Shown: in pieces, positions 54,737-62,738 of the stretch | How positions within the stretch are numbered: position 1 is the stretch's first letter | Layout: each line of letters opens with the position of its first letter | Source: Pseudomaricurvus sp050633365 | GTDB taxonomy: Bacteria > Pseudomonadota > Gammaproteobacteria > Pseudomonadales > Cellvibrionaceae | Assembly (NCBI GenBank): GCA_050633365.1 | Contig: JBOEGJ010000045.1 | Coordinates: 124,001 to 188,000 of the forward strand | Reading direction: 5' to 3' | DNA length: 64,000 nucleotides | Position numbers and translations under genes: made by a program | The notes under the pieces: generated by a model | Database searches by the model: none | Seen by the model: only the letters and a program-made list of their open reading frames with translations | What the model was told of the DNA's origin: nothing

Positions 54737-56400
54737 GTCTGTTGATGTCCGTCCGAATCAATTCTATTTTCTGAAAAGGTTTCGATATACTCTTGATGTA
54801 AATTGGTTCGATCGTATTTACCGTTCGGATTTTTCGGTAATTCATCAACGATAATAACGCTCGCAGGAATCATGTAGTTGGGCAGCTGTTGTTGGCAGTG
54901 CCGTCTGATTTCTATCTTAGTATTTTCAATCCACTGTTCATTGTTTTTTTCGACCGCTGTTTTTTCCTGCGAGGGCGATGAATGTGAAGAGGACAGGGTC
55001 ACCACCGCGGCGATGGCCTGGCCTAAAGACTCATGGGGCAAGCCCAGAACAACGGCGTCTTTCACCCTCGCCGATTGATAGAGAACGTCTTCAACTTCGG
55101 CGGGGCTGACTCGGTAGCCCGAGGTCTTGATCATTTCATCGGTACGGCTGACAAAATACAAATAGCCGTCAGGATCGCGATAGACCCGATCGCCGGACCA
55201 TACTGCGATTTCTGGGGCGCTGGTGTCTGCTGCGTCTGGGGCAAAAGGCTTGAATCGCTTGGCGGTTTTTTCGGGAGCGTTCCAATAGCCTTGGGCTACG
55301 AGGGGGCCGCGATGCACCAGTTCGCCGGCTTCGTTGTCGTCGCAAATCGAGCCGTCGGGGCGTAGCACCAGCACTTCGGCGTTGGGGATGGCTTTGCCGA
55401 TGGATGTTGGTCGATGACTCAGCTCTGCGGGGGAAAGGTAAGTTGAGCGAAATGCTTCGGTTAAACCGTACATCAAGAAAATTTCTGTTTCAGGTAGTGT
55501 GTGATGCAGTCTTTCCGACAGCGTTGGCGGTACCGCTCCACCGCTGTTGGTGATATAGCGTAGCGATTGTTTTGCAGCTTCTGGCCATGGTAAGGCGGCT
55601 AACTGGTTCCACAGTGGTGGCACAGCGGCCAAGCCAGTTATCTGGTAGCGCTCAACCGCGCGTATCACATCTCTGGGCAATAGATATTCTATTAGAACCA
55701 CCGATGCACCTGCAAAGAAGGCGGTCGTCAATTGACTAAGCCCGTAATCAAAGCTGAATGGCAATACCGCCAGCAGGCGATCGGTCTCGGTATTGCTCAA
55801 GTACAAGGCCACACTCTCAGCGCCGCACATCATATTGCGATGGGAAAGCACCACGCCTTTTGGTTTTCCCGTGCTGCCGGAGGTATACAAAATAGCCGCA
55901 ATATCGCTTTCAGTGGCACTGGGCAGTGGTGACGTAATATCAGTGGCTAGGAAACTCTGCCATAGATGGACATTCTCTTTGTTGTCGTGCGCTGAACCTT
56001 TGGGCGAGTCGACCAGAAGTTGAAGTCGCAGTGCGGGGCAGCTCTCAAGTTCGGGGGCCAGTTGCTTGGCCCGATCCGCAGAGGTAATCAAGCATTCTAC
56101 ATCACAGTCAAGCAAGATGTGTTCTACTTGCTTTGGCTTTAGCAACGGATTGATGGGAACAAATACACAAGCCGCGGCGCTGGCGGCAAACATCGCTAAG
56201 ACCGCTTCTGGGCGCTTAGGGAGGTAGATGGCTACCCGCGTTCCGGGTTTCAGCTGTTGTTGCAATAGCGCCGAGGCTAGTAATTGTGTCTGTAGCCACA
56301 AATCGGCGTAGTTTAGGCTGGTACCTTTAAAGAGCAAAGCATCCCGCTCAGGCTTTGATTGAGCCTGATATTCGATCAATTGATGAACTAACGAGAGCAT
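54733..56400 (-). CDS. Acyl-CoA ligase (AMP-forming), exosortase A system-associated
   Basis: 555 residues of the ANL superfamily. ILYTSGSTGKPKGVVLSHRN is the P-loop; YITNSGGAVPPTLSERL, MYGLTEAFRSTY and YWNAPEKTAKRFK and the C-terminal DEMIKTSGYRVSPAEVEDVL with NPNGKYDR give the catalytic Lys. It probably activates a carboxylate onto CoA or the ACP at 32894. Overlaps the decarboxylase by ATGA. A perfect GCGGTACCGC palindrome lies upstream near 56447-56456. Confidence 0.93.
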   Translation of the reverse strand: MLSLVHQLIEYQAQSKPERDALLFKGTSLNYADLWLQTQLLASALLQQQLKPGTRVAIYLPKRPEAVLAMFAASAAACVFVPINPLLKPKQVEHILLDCDVECLITSADRAKQLAPELESCPALRLQLLVDSPKGSAHDNKENVHLWQSFLATDITSPLPSATESDIAAILYTSGSTGKPKGVVLSHRNMMCGAESVALYLSNTETDRLLAVLPFSFDYGLSQLTTAFFAGASVVLIEYLLPRDVIRAVERYQITGLAAVPPLWNQLAALPWPEAAKQSLRYITNSGGAVPPTLSERLHHTLPETEIFLMYGLTEAFRSTYLSPAELSHRPTSIGKAIPNAEVLVLRPDGSICDDNEAGELVHRGPLVAQGYWNAPEKTAKRFKPFAPDAADTSAPEIAVWSGDRVYRDPDGYLYFVSRTDEMIKTSGYRVSPAEVEDVLYQSARVKDAVVLGLPHESLGQAIAAVVTLSSSHSSPSQEKTAVEKNNEQWIENTKIEIRRHCQQQLPNYMIPASVIIVDELPKNPNGKYDRTNLHQEYIETFSENRIDSDGHQQT

Positions 56401-56534
56401 ACTTCACATCCTGTGGTTGAACTCATGGCCGCCCATTTCATCCGCTGCGGTACCGCCGCGGCTGTAGAGTTGGCGTCGCTTTAAACGAATAGAGTTCATA
56501 CTATGGATATAGAGCAATTATTTCAATTGTGCCG

Positions 56535-57857
56535 TTACTCCTCGTCGGCTTGATCCCGCTCATCGGCTTCTGGTTTGATGAAGGCGATAATGGAATCGGG
56601 ATACTTGTGATTGACGTCTGCCAAACGCTCTAATGCCTGTTTGTTGATGGGTTTGTCGCGAGCTAAGAGTAGTAATCCATCAGGGAGGCTGAGATCTTGT
56701 GCCAATACCATTCCCTCCGTGAGTTGCGATAGCTTTAGCCCAATCCCCAGAGATTTCTGTTGGTTGATATTCCAAGTGGCCAAAATTGGCAATGCCGCGT
56801 CAATAAGTGTTGGTGGAAACATTCGCTCCGATTGCTCTAACAATGCTGTGCATGATTCCTCATGACTGAAAGGGCGCTTAAAACGCAATCCCTGACGACA
56901 TTCCAAATAGAAGAGCGTTAGCCCCAAAATAAAGGCGCTGTCACTGATATCTATGGCTGAGCATTGATTCGGGTAGCCTTTGGCATTGTTCTGCTCGCGA
57001 TGTTTGATCAGTATGTCCGCGGCGTCGCTTAATAGTGGTACAAACATGATGGTTGTCGCCGAAATCGAGGGGTGCTGTGAGTAAAGCTGTCGCTGTTCTG
57101 CGGTCAGATCTATAAAAGGGGTGGTTAATAGGTCGTCACTGAATCCCATTTTACCTATGTGGCACAATAGCGACGCAAAGCGCAGATCTCGCTGTTGCTT
57201 GTCACTAAAATTCAGGGTTCTACCCATATCACGACACAAATTAGCAACGGTACGCGGGCTAGGGGTTCGATCTCCTAGACGGGTTTCGACCAAGCTGCTG
57301 ATACTTTGAATAGAGCTCAAGTAGGACTCTCGCAGTTGCTCACTGCGTTCTTTAACCTTTTGATCGAGACTTTCGCTGAGCTGCACGAGTTGATGGTTTT
57401 TGTGTATCAAACTATCTTCCAGAAAACGGTTTCGAGCCCGAATATTGGCCAGTTCAATGCCTTTGTTGATTGAGCGCTTGAGGCTGTCTTCATCCCAGGG
57501 TTTTTCGAGGTAGTAGGACACGCGGCCCTTATTGATGGCTGCAATTGTAGATTCCATGTCCGAGAAGCCGGTCAGTAGTACTCTTTCCGTATTGGGGAAT
57601 TCTTGTGCCAAGATCTGTAATAGCTCAATACCATCCATGTCAGGCATTTTTGCGTCTGACAGCACTACGGCTACCGGGTTTTGACGGCAGAAATCTAACG
57701 CTGACTTGGCATCGTTAAAACACTCCAGAATCATATCTTCATCGATAAATACGCGTTCCAAAGCACGAATGATGGAGGGCTCGTCATCGACAATTACCAC
57801 TCGTTTACAATAGTTTGGCTCTTGAATTGTTGACGGTTCTTTTGGTGTTTTTGGCAC
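56535..57857 (-). CDS. Response regulator with degenerate HD-GYP domain (HnoD-like)
   Basis: 440 residues. Receiver domain with phospho-acceptor Asp68 (LSDAKMPDMDG) and switch Lys in LEKPW. A coiled coil at about 145-185 leads to an HD-GYP fold. The catalytic HD pair is replaced by Cys232-His233 (LLCHIGKMG), the first GH motif is lost (TPSPRTVAN), yet GYP remains (NNAKGYPNQ). So c-di-GMP hydrolysis is unlikely. This is what is known for HnoD of Shewanella, which inhibits an active phosphodiesterase when unphosphorylated. Divergent from hnoX by 104 bp, so co-regulated. Confidence 0.85.
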   Translation of the reverse strand: MPKTPKEPSTIQEPNYCKRVVIVDDEPSIIRALERVFIDEDMILECFNDAKSALDFCRQNPVAVVLSDAKMPDMDGIELLQILAQEFPNTERVLLTGFSDMESTIAAINKGRVSYYLEKPWDEDSLKRSINKGIELANIRARNRFLEDSLIHKNHQLVQLSESLDQKVKERSEQLRESYLSSIQSISSLVETRLGDRTPSPRTVANLCRDMGRTLNFSDKQQRDLRFASLLCHIGKMGFSDDLLTTPFIDLTAEQRQLYSQHPSISATTIMFVPLLSDAADILIKHREQNNAKGYPNQCSAIDISDSAFILGLTLFYLECRQGLRFKRPFSHEESCTALLEQSERMFPPTLIDAALPILATWNINQQKSLGIGLKLSQLTEGMVLAQDLSLPDGLLLLARDKPINKQALERLADVNHKYPDSIIAFIKPEADERDQADEE

Positions 57858-57961
57858 AGGTCATTTCTCGAAACTAAGTATCTAAAAAGTATAGCGTTTA
57901 TAGGCCGATTTGCGATGCGTGAACTATACTGATAGACGAAATGTTTATTAGGGGGTTGTTT

Positions 57962-58504
57962 GTGCGGGGCGTAATTTTCACCATTTTGTGCGACATGCTC
58001 GAAGAGCAGCATGGCTTGCCTTTTCTCAATCGGGTTATCGATCAGGCAAACCTCGAGAGTGGTGGTGCCTATACCGCTGGGGGGAATTACCCCCCTGAAG
58101 AGGTCGACAAAATCGTACTGTTACTAGAACGCAAGCTCGAGGTGCCTAAAGAGTTCATCTTGCGCAGCTACGGTGAGTACTTGTTGGGGGCGTTAGCGAA
58201 AACTTTCCCCCACTTTTTTGAAGTCGACAATTTGAAGGACTTTCTTCTAGGCGTCCACGGGTATATCCACGTGGAGGTGACAAAGCTCTATCCCGACAGT
58301 AATTTACCAGAATTTGAATATTCCGATAATAATCCTGACAGATTAACCATGGTTTATCGCTCAGAAAGAAAAATGTGCCACTTGGCGGAAGGCCTAATTG
58401 CAGGTGCCGCCCAATATTATGAAGAAGAGTACAGTTTAGTGCAGTCTACTTGTCTGCATCGGGGTGATGATTCTTGTCAGTTTGATTTGGTGTTTTATGG
58501 ATGA
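57962..58504 (+). CDS. H-NOX haem nitric-oxide sensor
   Basis: 180 residues from the GTG at 57962, preceded by AGGGGG at a good distance (an ATG at 57941 would add seven residues not in the family). VRGVIFTILCDMLEEQHG is the H-NOX start. The haem ligand is His103 (GYIHVEVTKLYP). The propionate-binding YxSxR motif is Tyr132-Ser134-Arg136. Pro116 is the haem-distorting proline. A zinc site is mostly kept (Cys139, Cys164, Cys172), with Gln161 where Shewanella has His. It binds NO and inhibits the kinase encoded next. Confidence 0.95.
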   Translation: MRGVIFTILCDMLEEQHGLPFLNRVIDQANLESGGAYTAGGNYPPEEVDKIVLLLERKLEVPKEFILRSYGEYLLGALAKTFPHFFEVDNLKDFLLGVHGYIHVEVTKLYPDSNLPEFEYSDNNPDRLTMVYRSERKMCHLAEGLIAGAAQYYEEEYSLVQSTCLHRGDDSCQFDLVFYG

Positions 58505-59477
58505 TCTAGACGCTTACAAAGTCGCCTACCAGCGGGAAAAACTCGCTAGAAAGCAGGCTGAGCAAATATTAGAGGATAAAACCCACGAGTTAATGCAATC
58601 CAATATTGAGCTGCAACAGCTTAACGAGACCTTGTCGCGCCAACAGGCACAATTAGTACAAACGGAAAAGCTTGCAGCATTGGGTACCTTGGCTGCTGGT
58701 ATCGCGCACGAGATTAATAATCCGATGGCATTTGTCGCCAGTAATATCCAAGCACTGAAGCGATACTGTGGTTCATACGTGGAGCTTTGCAGAATCGTTG
58801 AGGAACATAGAGATAAGGTTCCCGAGGCGATCAGTGAGGGACTCACCGGTATTGGAAGAAAACGCGGTGTAGAGTATGTGCTCAATGATACCGAACTCAT
58901 ATTCTCTGAAGTTGAAAGCGGTATGGTCAGAGTGCAAGAGATTGTCTCTAACTTGAAGAGCTTCGCCCGCACTAAGCCTGGAGAGCGAGACCACTCAGAT
59001 ACCAATGAAGCGATTACTTCTGCACTGAAGATACTCACCAACGAACTTCGATATAAGTGCGCAGTCAGTACGGACCTAAAAGAGTTACCCTCTATCTATT
59101 GCAACCTGAACGAGGTGAGTCAGGTATTTCTAAACATCATTCACAACGCGGCCCAATCGATTGAAAAAGAAGGCCGTATCGATATCTCCAGTCACTACAT
59201 CGAAATGCAAGCGATCATACAAGTCATTATTAAAGATACGGGAAAGGGCATGGATGAGGCGACGATGGCTCAAATTTTCGACCCTTTCTTTACCAAAAAA
59301 CCACTGGGGCAAGGCACTGGACTGGGGTTGTCTGTTTCTCATGGAATCATTGAAGCCTTGGGCGGTAGTATCAAAGTAACAAGTCAGCCCAAAAAAGGTA
59401 CCACTTTCTTTGTGAACTTGCCGGTCGAACAAAGAAGTCGGTCTAGAAATATCTACACCCGCTGGGATCAACGATGA
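58497..59477 (+). CDS. hnoK: H-NOX-associated histidine kinase (HnoK-like)
   Basis: 326 residues, ATG at 58497 overlapping the H-NOX stop by eight bases. A coiled coil (about 15-55) leads to the phospho-acceptor His71 in LAAGIAHEINNPMAF. The ATPase domain has NIIHNAAQSI (N box), DTGKGMD (G1), GTGLGLSVSHGIIEALGG. No transmembrane segment: a soluble kinase, as HnoK is. It phosphorylates the response regulators on both sides (inference from the known HnoK network). Confidence 0.92.
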   Translation: MDDLDAYKVAYQREKLARKQAEQILEDKTHELMQSNIELQQLNETLSRQQAQLVQTEKLAALGTLAAGIAHEINNPMAFVASNIQALKRYCGSYVELCRIVEEHRDKVPEAISEGLTGIGRKRGVEYVLNDTELIFSEVESGMVRVQEIVSNLKSFARTKPGERDHSDTNEAITSALKILTNELRYKCAVSTDLKELPSIYCNLNEVSQVFLNIIHNAAQSIEKEGRIDISSHYIEMQAIIQVIIKDTGKGMDEATMAQIFDPFFTKKPLGQGTGLGLSVSHGIIEALGGSIKVTSQPKKGTTFFVNLPVEQRSRSRNIYTRWDQR

Positions 59478-60982
59478 CTCAAAAAATATTGCTGGTCGAC
59501 GATGAACCACTAATTCTCGATGCCATTACTCGCTGCCTTTACGATGTCGATGCTGATATCTATCGTTTCCCAAGCCCAAGAGAGGCACTAGACTTTGTCG
59601 AGCATCAAAGACCTGATTTGATTATTTCGGATCAGCGAATGCCCGGCATGCTTGGCACGGAAATGTTGGCAAAAATTAGAAATCAATGGCCACAAGTACA
59701 GTGCATTTTACTCAGTGCCTACAATGACTTCGATGCAGTCGCGGAAGCTTTTAATCAGCAAGTGATCGAACGCTACATCTGTAAACCTTGGGATGACCAA
59801 GAACTCGAATTTGTGGTGAAAAAATCGCTGCAAGAGAACCTAATCCCAGAAAACATCGAGCCAGATGAGCGAGTCTCAAGACGGAAAAACAATGACTCTT
59901 TTCATGGCATGGTCTCAAATAGCGCATCAATGGAGCAGGTGTTCCTGAGGATTTCCAAGGCGGCAACGGCGAACGTACCGGTGTTCATTACGGGTGAAAC
60001 CGGTACCGGGAAAGAGTTAGTCGCGAAAGCCTGCCATCAGGAGGGCTTCTATCGCTCCGAGCCCTTTATTGCTGTTAACTGCGCAAATTTCAGTGAAAAT
60101 TTGATTGAATCTCAGCTATTTGGTCACAAGAAGGGCGCGTTTACCGGAGCCGATAAAGAACACCGAGGACTCATGGAGGAGGCGGGTAGAGGTACGCTCT
60201 TCTTGGACGAGGTGACAACCTTGCCCTTGCCGTTACAGGCCAAGTTACTGCGCGTGATTCAAGAGCGAGAATTTTCCCCCCTAGGCTCACATCAACTCAA
60301 ACCCTTCGAGGCCCAATTGATTACCGCATCGTCGACGACTTTGCAGTCAGCAGTTGTTGATGGCAATTTTCGTGAGGACCTGTTCTATCGACTCAATGTG
60401 CTAGTGATTGAGCTTCCTGCATTGAGACAGCGAGGCACTGACGTCGGTTTGTTGGCCAACTATTTACTTTGCAAGCTCAGCGCTGAGACTGGTCGTGAAG
60501 ATATGAGCTTCTCGCCAAGTGCATTGGGGGTTCTCTGCGAATACTCTTGGCCCGGTAATATTCGACAGTTAGAGAATTTTGTACACGGAATCATAGCGCT
60601 GTCGAATGATAGTGAGATCAGCGACGAACTGTGTCGTGAACAGTTGAGCTATTTTGAAGGCAGTGCGCTACCTACGAATTCAGCGGCTAATATTATCGCG
60701 AGTCCAGTGTCGAATCCAAGTTCTAACTCAAGCTCGATGGAAAATTCCAGTGTCGCTCCTTCACCTAATAATCACTCTTCGGTATCGTCCATCGCTGCTA
60801 TTGTCCCCTCCGAAATACAACCGCTGTGGCTGCAGGAGAAACAAGCAATTGAACAGGCGATAGAACATTGTCAAGGTAACATCCCCAGAGCAGCGGCTTT
60901 ACTGGAGGTCAGTCCCTCGACCATCTATCGCAAGATTCAAGCCTGGGAAAGCAAAGGTGTGAACTCTGAGGGCGCTGAATAG
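59474..60982 (+). CDS. Sigma-54-dependent response regulator (NtrC type) of the H-NOX module
   Basis: 502 residues: receiver with phospho-acceptor Asp53 (IISDQRMPG), AAA+ domain with Walker A GETGTGKE, the sigma-54 contact loop GAFTGA, Walker B GTLFLDEVT, arginine finger region FREDLFYRLNV, then a Ser/Asn-rich linker (about 400-440) and a Fis-type helix-turn-helix (IPRAAALLEVSPSTIYRKIQAW). ATGA overlap with hnoK. Shewanella and Vibrio H-NOX modules have a DNA-binding regulator (HnoC) in this place. Its last 46 bp overlap the convergent SLOG gene. Confidence 0.92.
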   Translation: MTQKILLVDDEPLILDAITRCLYDVDADIYRFPSPREALDFVEHQRPDLIISDQRMPGMLGTEMLAKIRNQWPQVQCILLSAYNDFDAVAEAFNQQVIERYICKPWDDQELEFVVKKSLQENLIPENIEPDERVSRRKNNDSFHGMVSNSASMEQVFLRISKAATANVPVFITGETGTGKELVAKACHQEGFYRSEPFIAVNCANFSENLIESQLFGHKKGAFTGADKEHRGLMEEAGRGTLFLDEVTTLPLPLQAKLLRVIQEREFSPLGSHQLKPFEAQLITASSTTLQSAVVDGNFREDLFYRLNVLVIELPALRQRGTDVGLLANYLLCKLSAETGREDMSFSPSALGVLCEYSWPGNIRQLENFVHGIIALSNDSEISDELCREQLSYFEGSALPTNSAANIIASPVSNPSSNSSSMENSSVAPSPNNHSSVSSIAAIVPSEIQPLWLQEKQAIEQAIEHCQGNIPRAAALLEVSPSTIYRKIQAWESKGVNSEGAE

Positions 60983-61446
60983 CGGTGGATGACGTTGATA
61001 GCGTCGGCGGCTTCTGAGTACATCAATACACGCTTTGGCAGCTCAGCTTCTGTAATGCCCCCGGAACCTCGAAGCGCAAATACGGGTTTTCGGTAAAGCA
61101 ACAAGGCATTGACCAAACGAAGACTTGCGTGACCACCTCCAATGACAATTGCGGCATCGCTCATTCTTGCAATGAGTTCGTGCTTGTGTGATTGGTCTTG
61201 TGCGTAAATCACACGAGAAATATGACGACCACTGACAAGAAATTGGTTTTTTTCGAGTACTACCGTGGTGTCGGCGTGAGCGTTACTCGCGTGCTCAAGC
61301 GCAACGCCCATTGTCCCCCGGTAATTCCCCGCCAACAGTGACCATCGACGAAAAGCGAGAGCTCGAGCAAGCTGGGCCGCGTGCAGATAATTTCCGGCAG
61401 CGGGTTGTTTGGCAAAACCTACGACGGCAATGTTGAGTGATTTCAT
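60937..61446 (-). CDS. SLOG-fold (TIGR00725/LOG-like) protein
   Basis: 169 residues of the Rossmann-like SLOG superfamily: IAVVGFAKQPAAGNYLHAAQLARAL, LLAGNYRGTMGVALEHA, and IVIGGGHASLRLVNALLLYRKPV, in place of the classic PGGxGT loop of LOG phosphoribohydrolases. The catalytic PGG/Glu set is not fully kept, so a nucleotide-binding role is more likely than LOG activity. Translationally coupled to the HlyD gene (ATGA) and overlapping the convergent response regulator by 46 bp. Confidence 0.7.
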   Translation of the reverse strand: MKSLNIAVVGFAKQPAAGNYLHAAQLARALAFRRWSLLAGNYRGTMGVALEHASNAHADTTVVLEKNQFLVSGRHISRVIYAQDQSHKHELIARMSDAAIVIGGGHASLRLVNALLLYRKPVFALRGSGGITEAELPKRVLMYSEAADAINVIHRYSAPSEFTPLLSQA

Positions 61447-62738
61447 AGCGTTTCTCGCAGTGCATTTTCAGAGGTTTGAATAAGACGGCCGATGAGAGAA
61501 TCAAACACGGAGAAGTCTCCGGTATTAATAAATACCTCGGTCGACATGCCGGGATAGAGTTGAGTGTTGCGATTGTTCAGCAAGGACAGCTCCATTCGAT
61601 AGAATGGATTTCCTTCGTTATCGTGAACAATATCTGCAGAGATAGACTGAATTTTTGCACTCAGAGGCTGATGATGGCGAGGATTGAGGGCCGTTAATCT
61701 CACTTTGGCCTCCTCAAGCCCCGTCAGTGAGTCGATATCGCGAGTGGAGATTCTTGCTTCGACGACCAAATCTCCGGTATCAGGGACTATTTCCAACAAG
61801 GGCGTGTTGGCTTGAATGGTACCGCCAGCGGCGCTGACCGAAAGACCATTGACACGTCCGTCGATAGGGGCCACCAATCGCCGACGCAGTAGATCTTTCT
61901 GTATTATTGCTAATTGACGGATAACCTTAGGCTCCTGTCGATCAAGGGCCTGATAGCGAGTTAGAGCCTCTTTCCTAGTCTTCGCAAAGACATCGCCAAT
62001 TTGTGAGGGGATCTGCACAATATTGTTTTTAAGTTCGACTATTTTATGTCGGCTAATCTCATGATTCTTTCGCAAGTCAATCATTGCGTGGTCGACTTTC
62101 GCCTTCTGGCTTCTGGAGACCATAGACTGCTCATTTAGTTTCGATAGCGCCGATTGATCCTCGCCAAGTAATGCTATTTGAGATTTCCAGTGGTTGCGTA
62201 GAGTAATCTCTTTGGCCAGATCATCTTTCAGTGATCGCTCTTGAGTATTGAGTAACTCAACTTTTCTCTCGCGGCTACGGCGCTCTTCTTTCCAAACGGA
62301 AAATTCAAGAGCGGGGCGGTGGGCTTGATCAATTTCTTTAGCCAGCGCTAATAGATCAGAAGGTATCGTTAATTCTTCATCTTCATTTAGATTGGCGTAG
62401 TGTCGGTTCTTTTCCAGCTTTATTTGCAGATACTCGATTTTTAAAGACAGCTCGGACGCCTTTAAATCATTGCTGTCCAGTTCTATCAGTAAGTCCCCAG
62501 CTTTTACTGCATCACCGTCGTTGACATGAATTCGTTCAGTTATTGCAGATTGCGGATGTTGAATGACGTATCGGTGCCCATCAGTCTTGAGCGTTCCCGG
62601 TGCTACCACTGCACTGGTTAATGGGGCGAAATACCCCCACAGCATGATCATAAAGAAAGCCGCTAGAAATCCGGTTATCGCCAGTTTCCACTGTGACACT
62701 ATTTCAACGTTAAGTTCATCTATGACAAGCGTTTTCAT
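61443..62738 (-). CDS. HlyD-family type I secretion adaptor
   Basis: 431 residues with one N-terminal transmembrane helix (LAITGFLAAFFMIMLWGYF, about 21-40). A beta-barrel/lipoyl start (VVAPGTLKTDGHRYVIQHPQ) is followed by a long coiled coil (about 110-260) and the lipoyl C half (RLVAPIDGRVNGLSVSAAGGTI). ISADIVHDNEGNPFYRMELSL and LYPGMSTEVFINTGDFSVFDSLI are typical of the membrane-fusion proteins of protease/adhesin secretion systems. The start overlaps the transporter stop (TAATG). Confidence 0.92.
   Translation of the reverse strand: MKTLVIDELNVEIVSQWKLAITGFLAAFFMIMLWGYFAPLTSAVVAPGTLKTDGHRYVIQHPQSAITERIHVNDGDAVKAGDLLIELDSNDLKASELSLKIEYLQIKLEKNRHYANLNEDEELTIPSDLLALAKEIDQAHRPALEFSVWKEERRSRERKVELLNTQERSLKDDLAKEITLRNHWKSQIALLGEDQSALSKLNEQSMVSRSQKAKVDHAMIDLRKNHEISRHKIVELKNNIVQIPSQIGDVFAKTRKEALTRYQALDRQEPKVIRQLAIIQKDLLRRRLVAPIDGRVNGLSVSAAGGTIQANTPLLEIVPDTGDLVVEARISTRDIDSLTGLEEAKVRLTALNPRHHQPLSAKIQSISADIVHDNEGNPFYRMELSLLNNRNTQLYPGMSTEVFINTGDFSVFDSLIGRLIQTSENALRETL

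Noticed and set aside
58526..59041. 171-codon minus-strand frame opposite hnoK
   Set aside because: Antisense to an unmistakable kinase with Ser/Cys-rich low-complexity content; no support.
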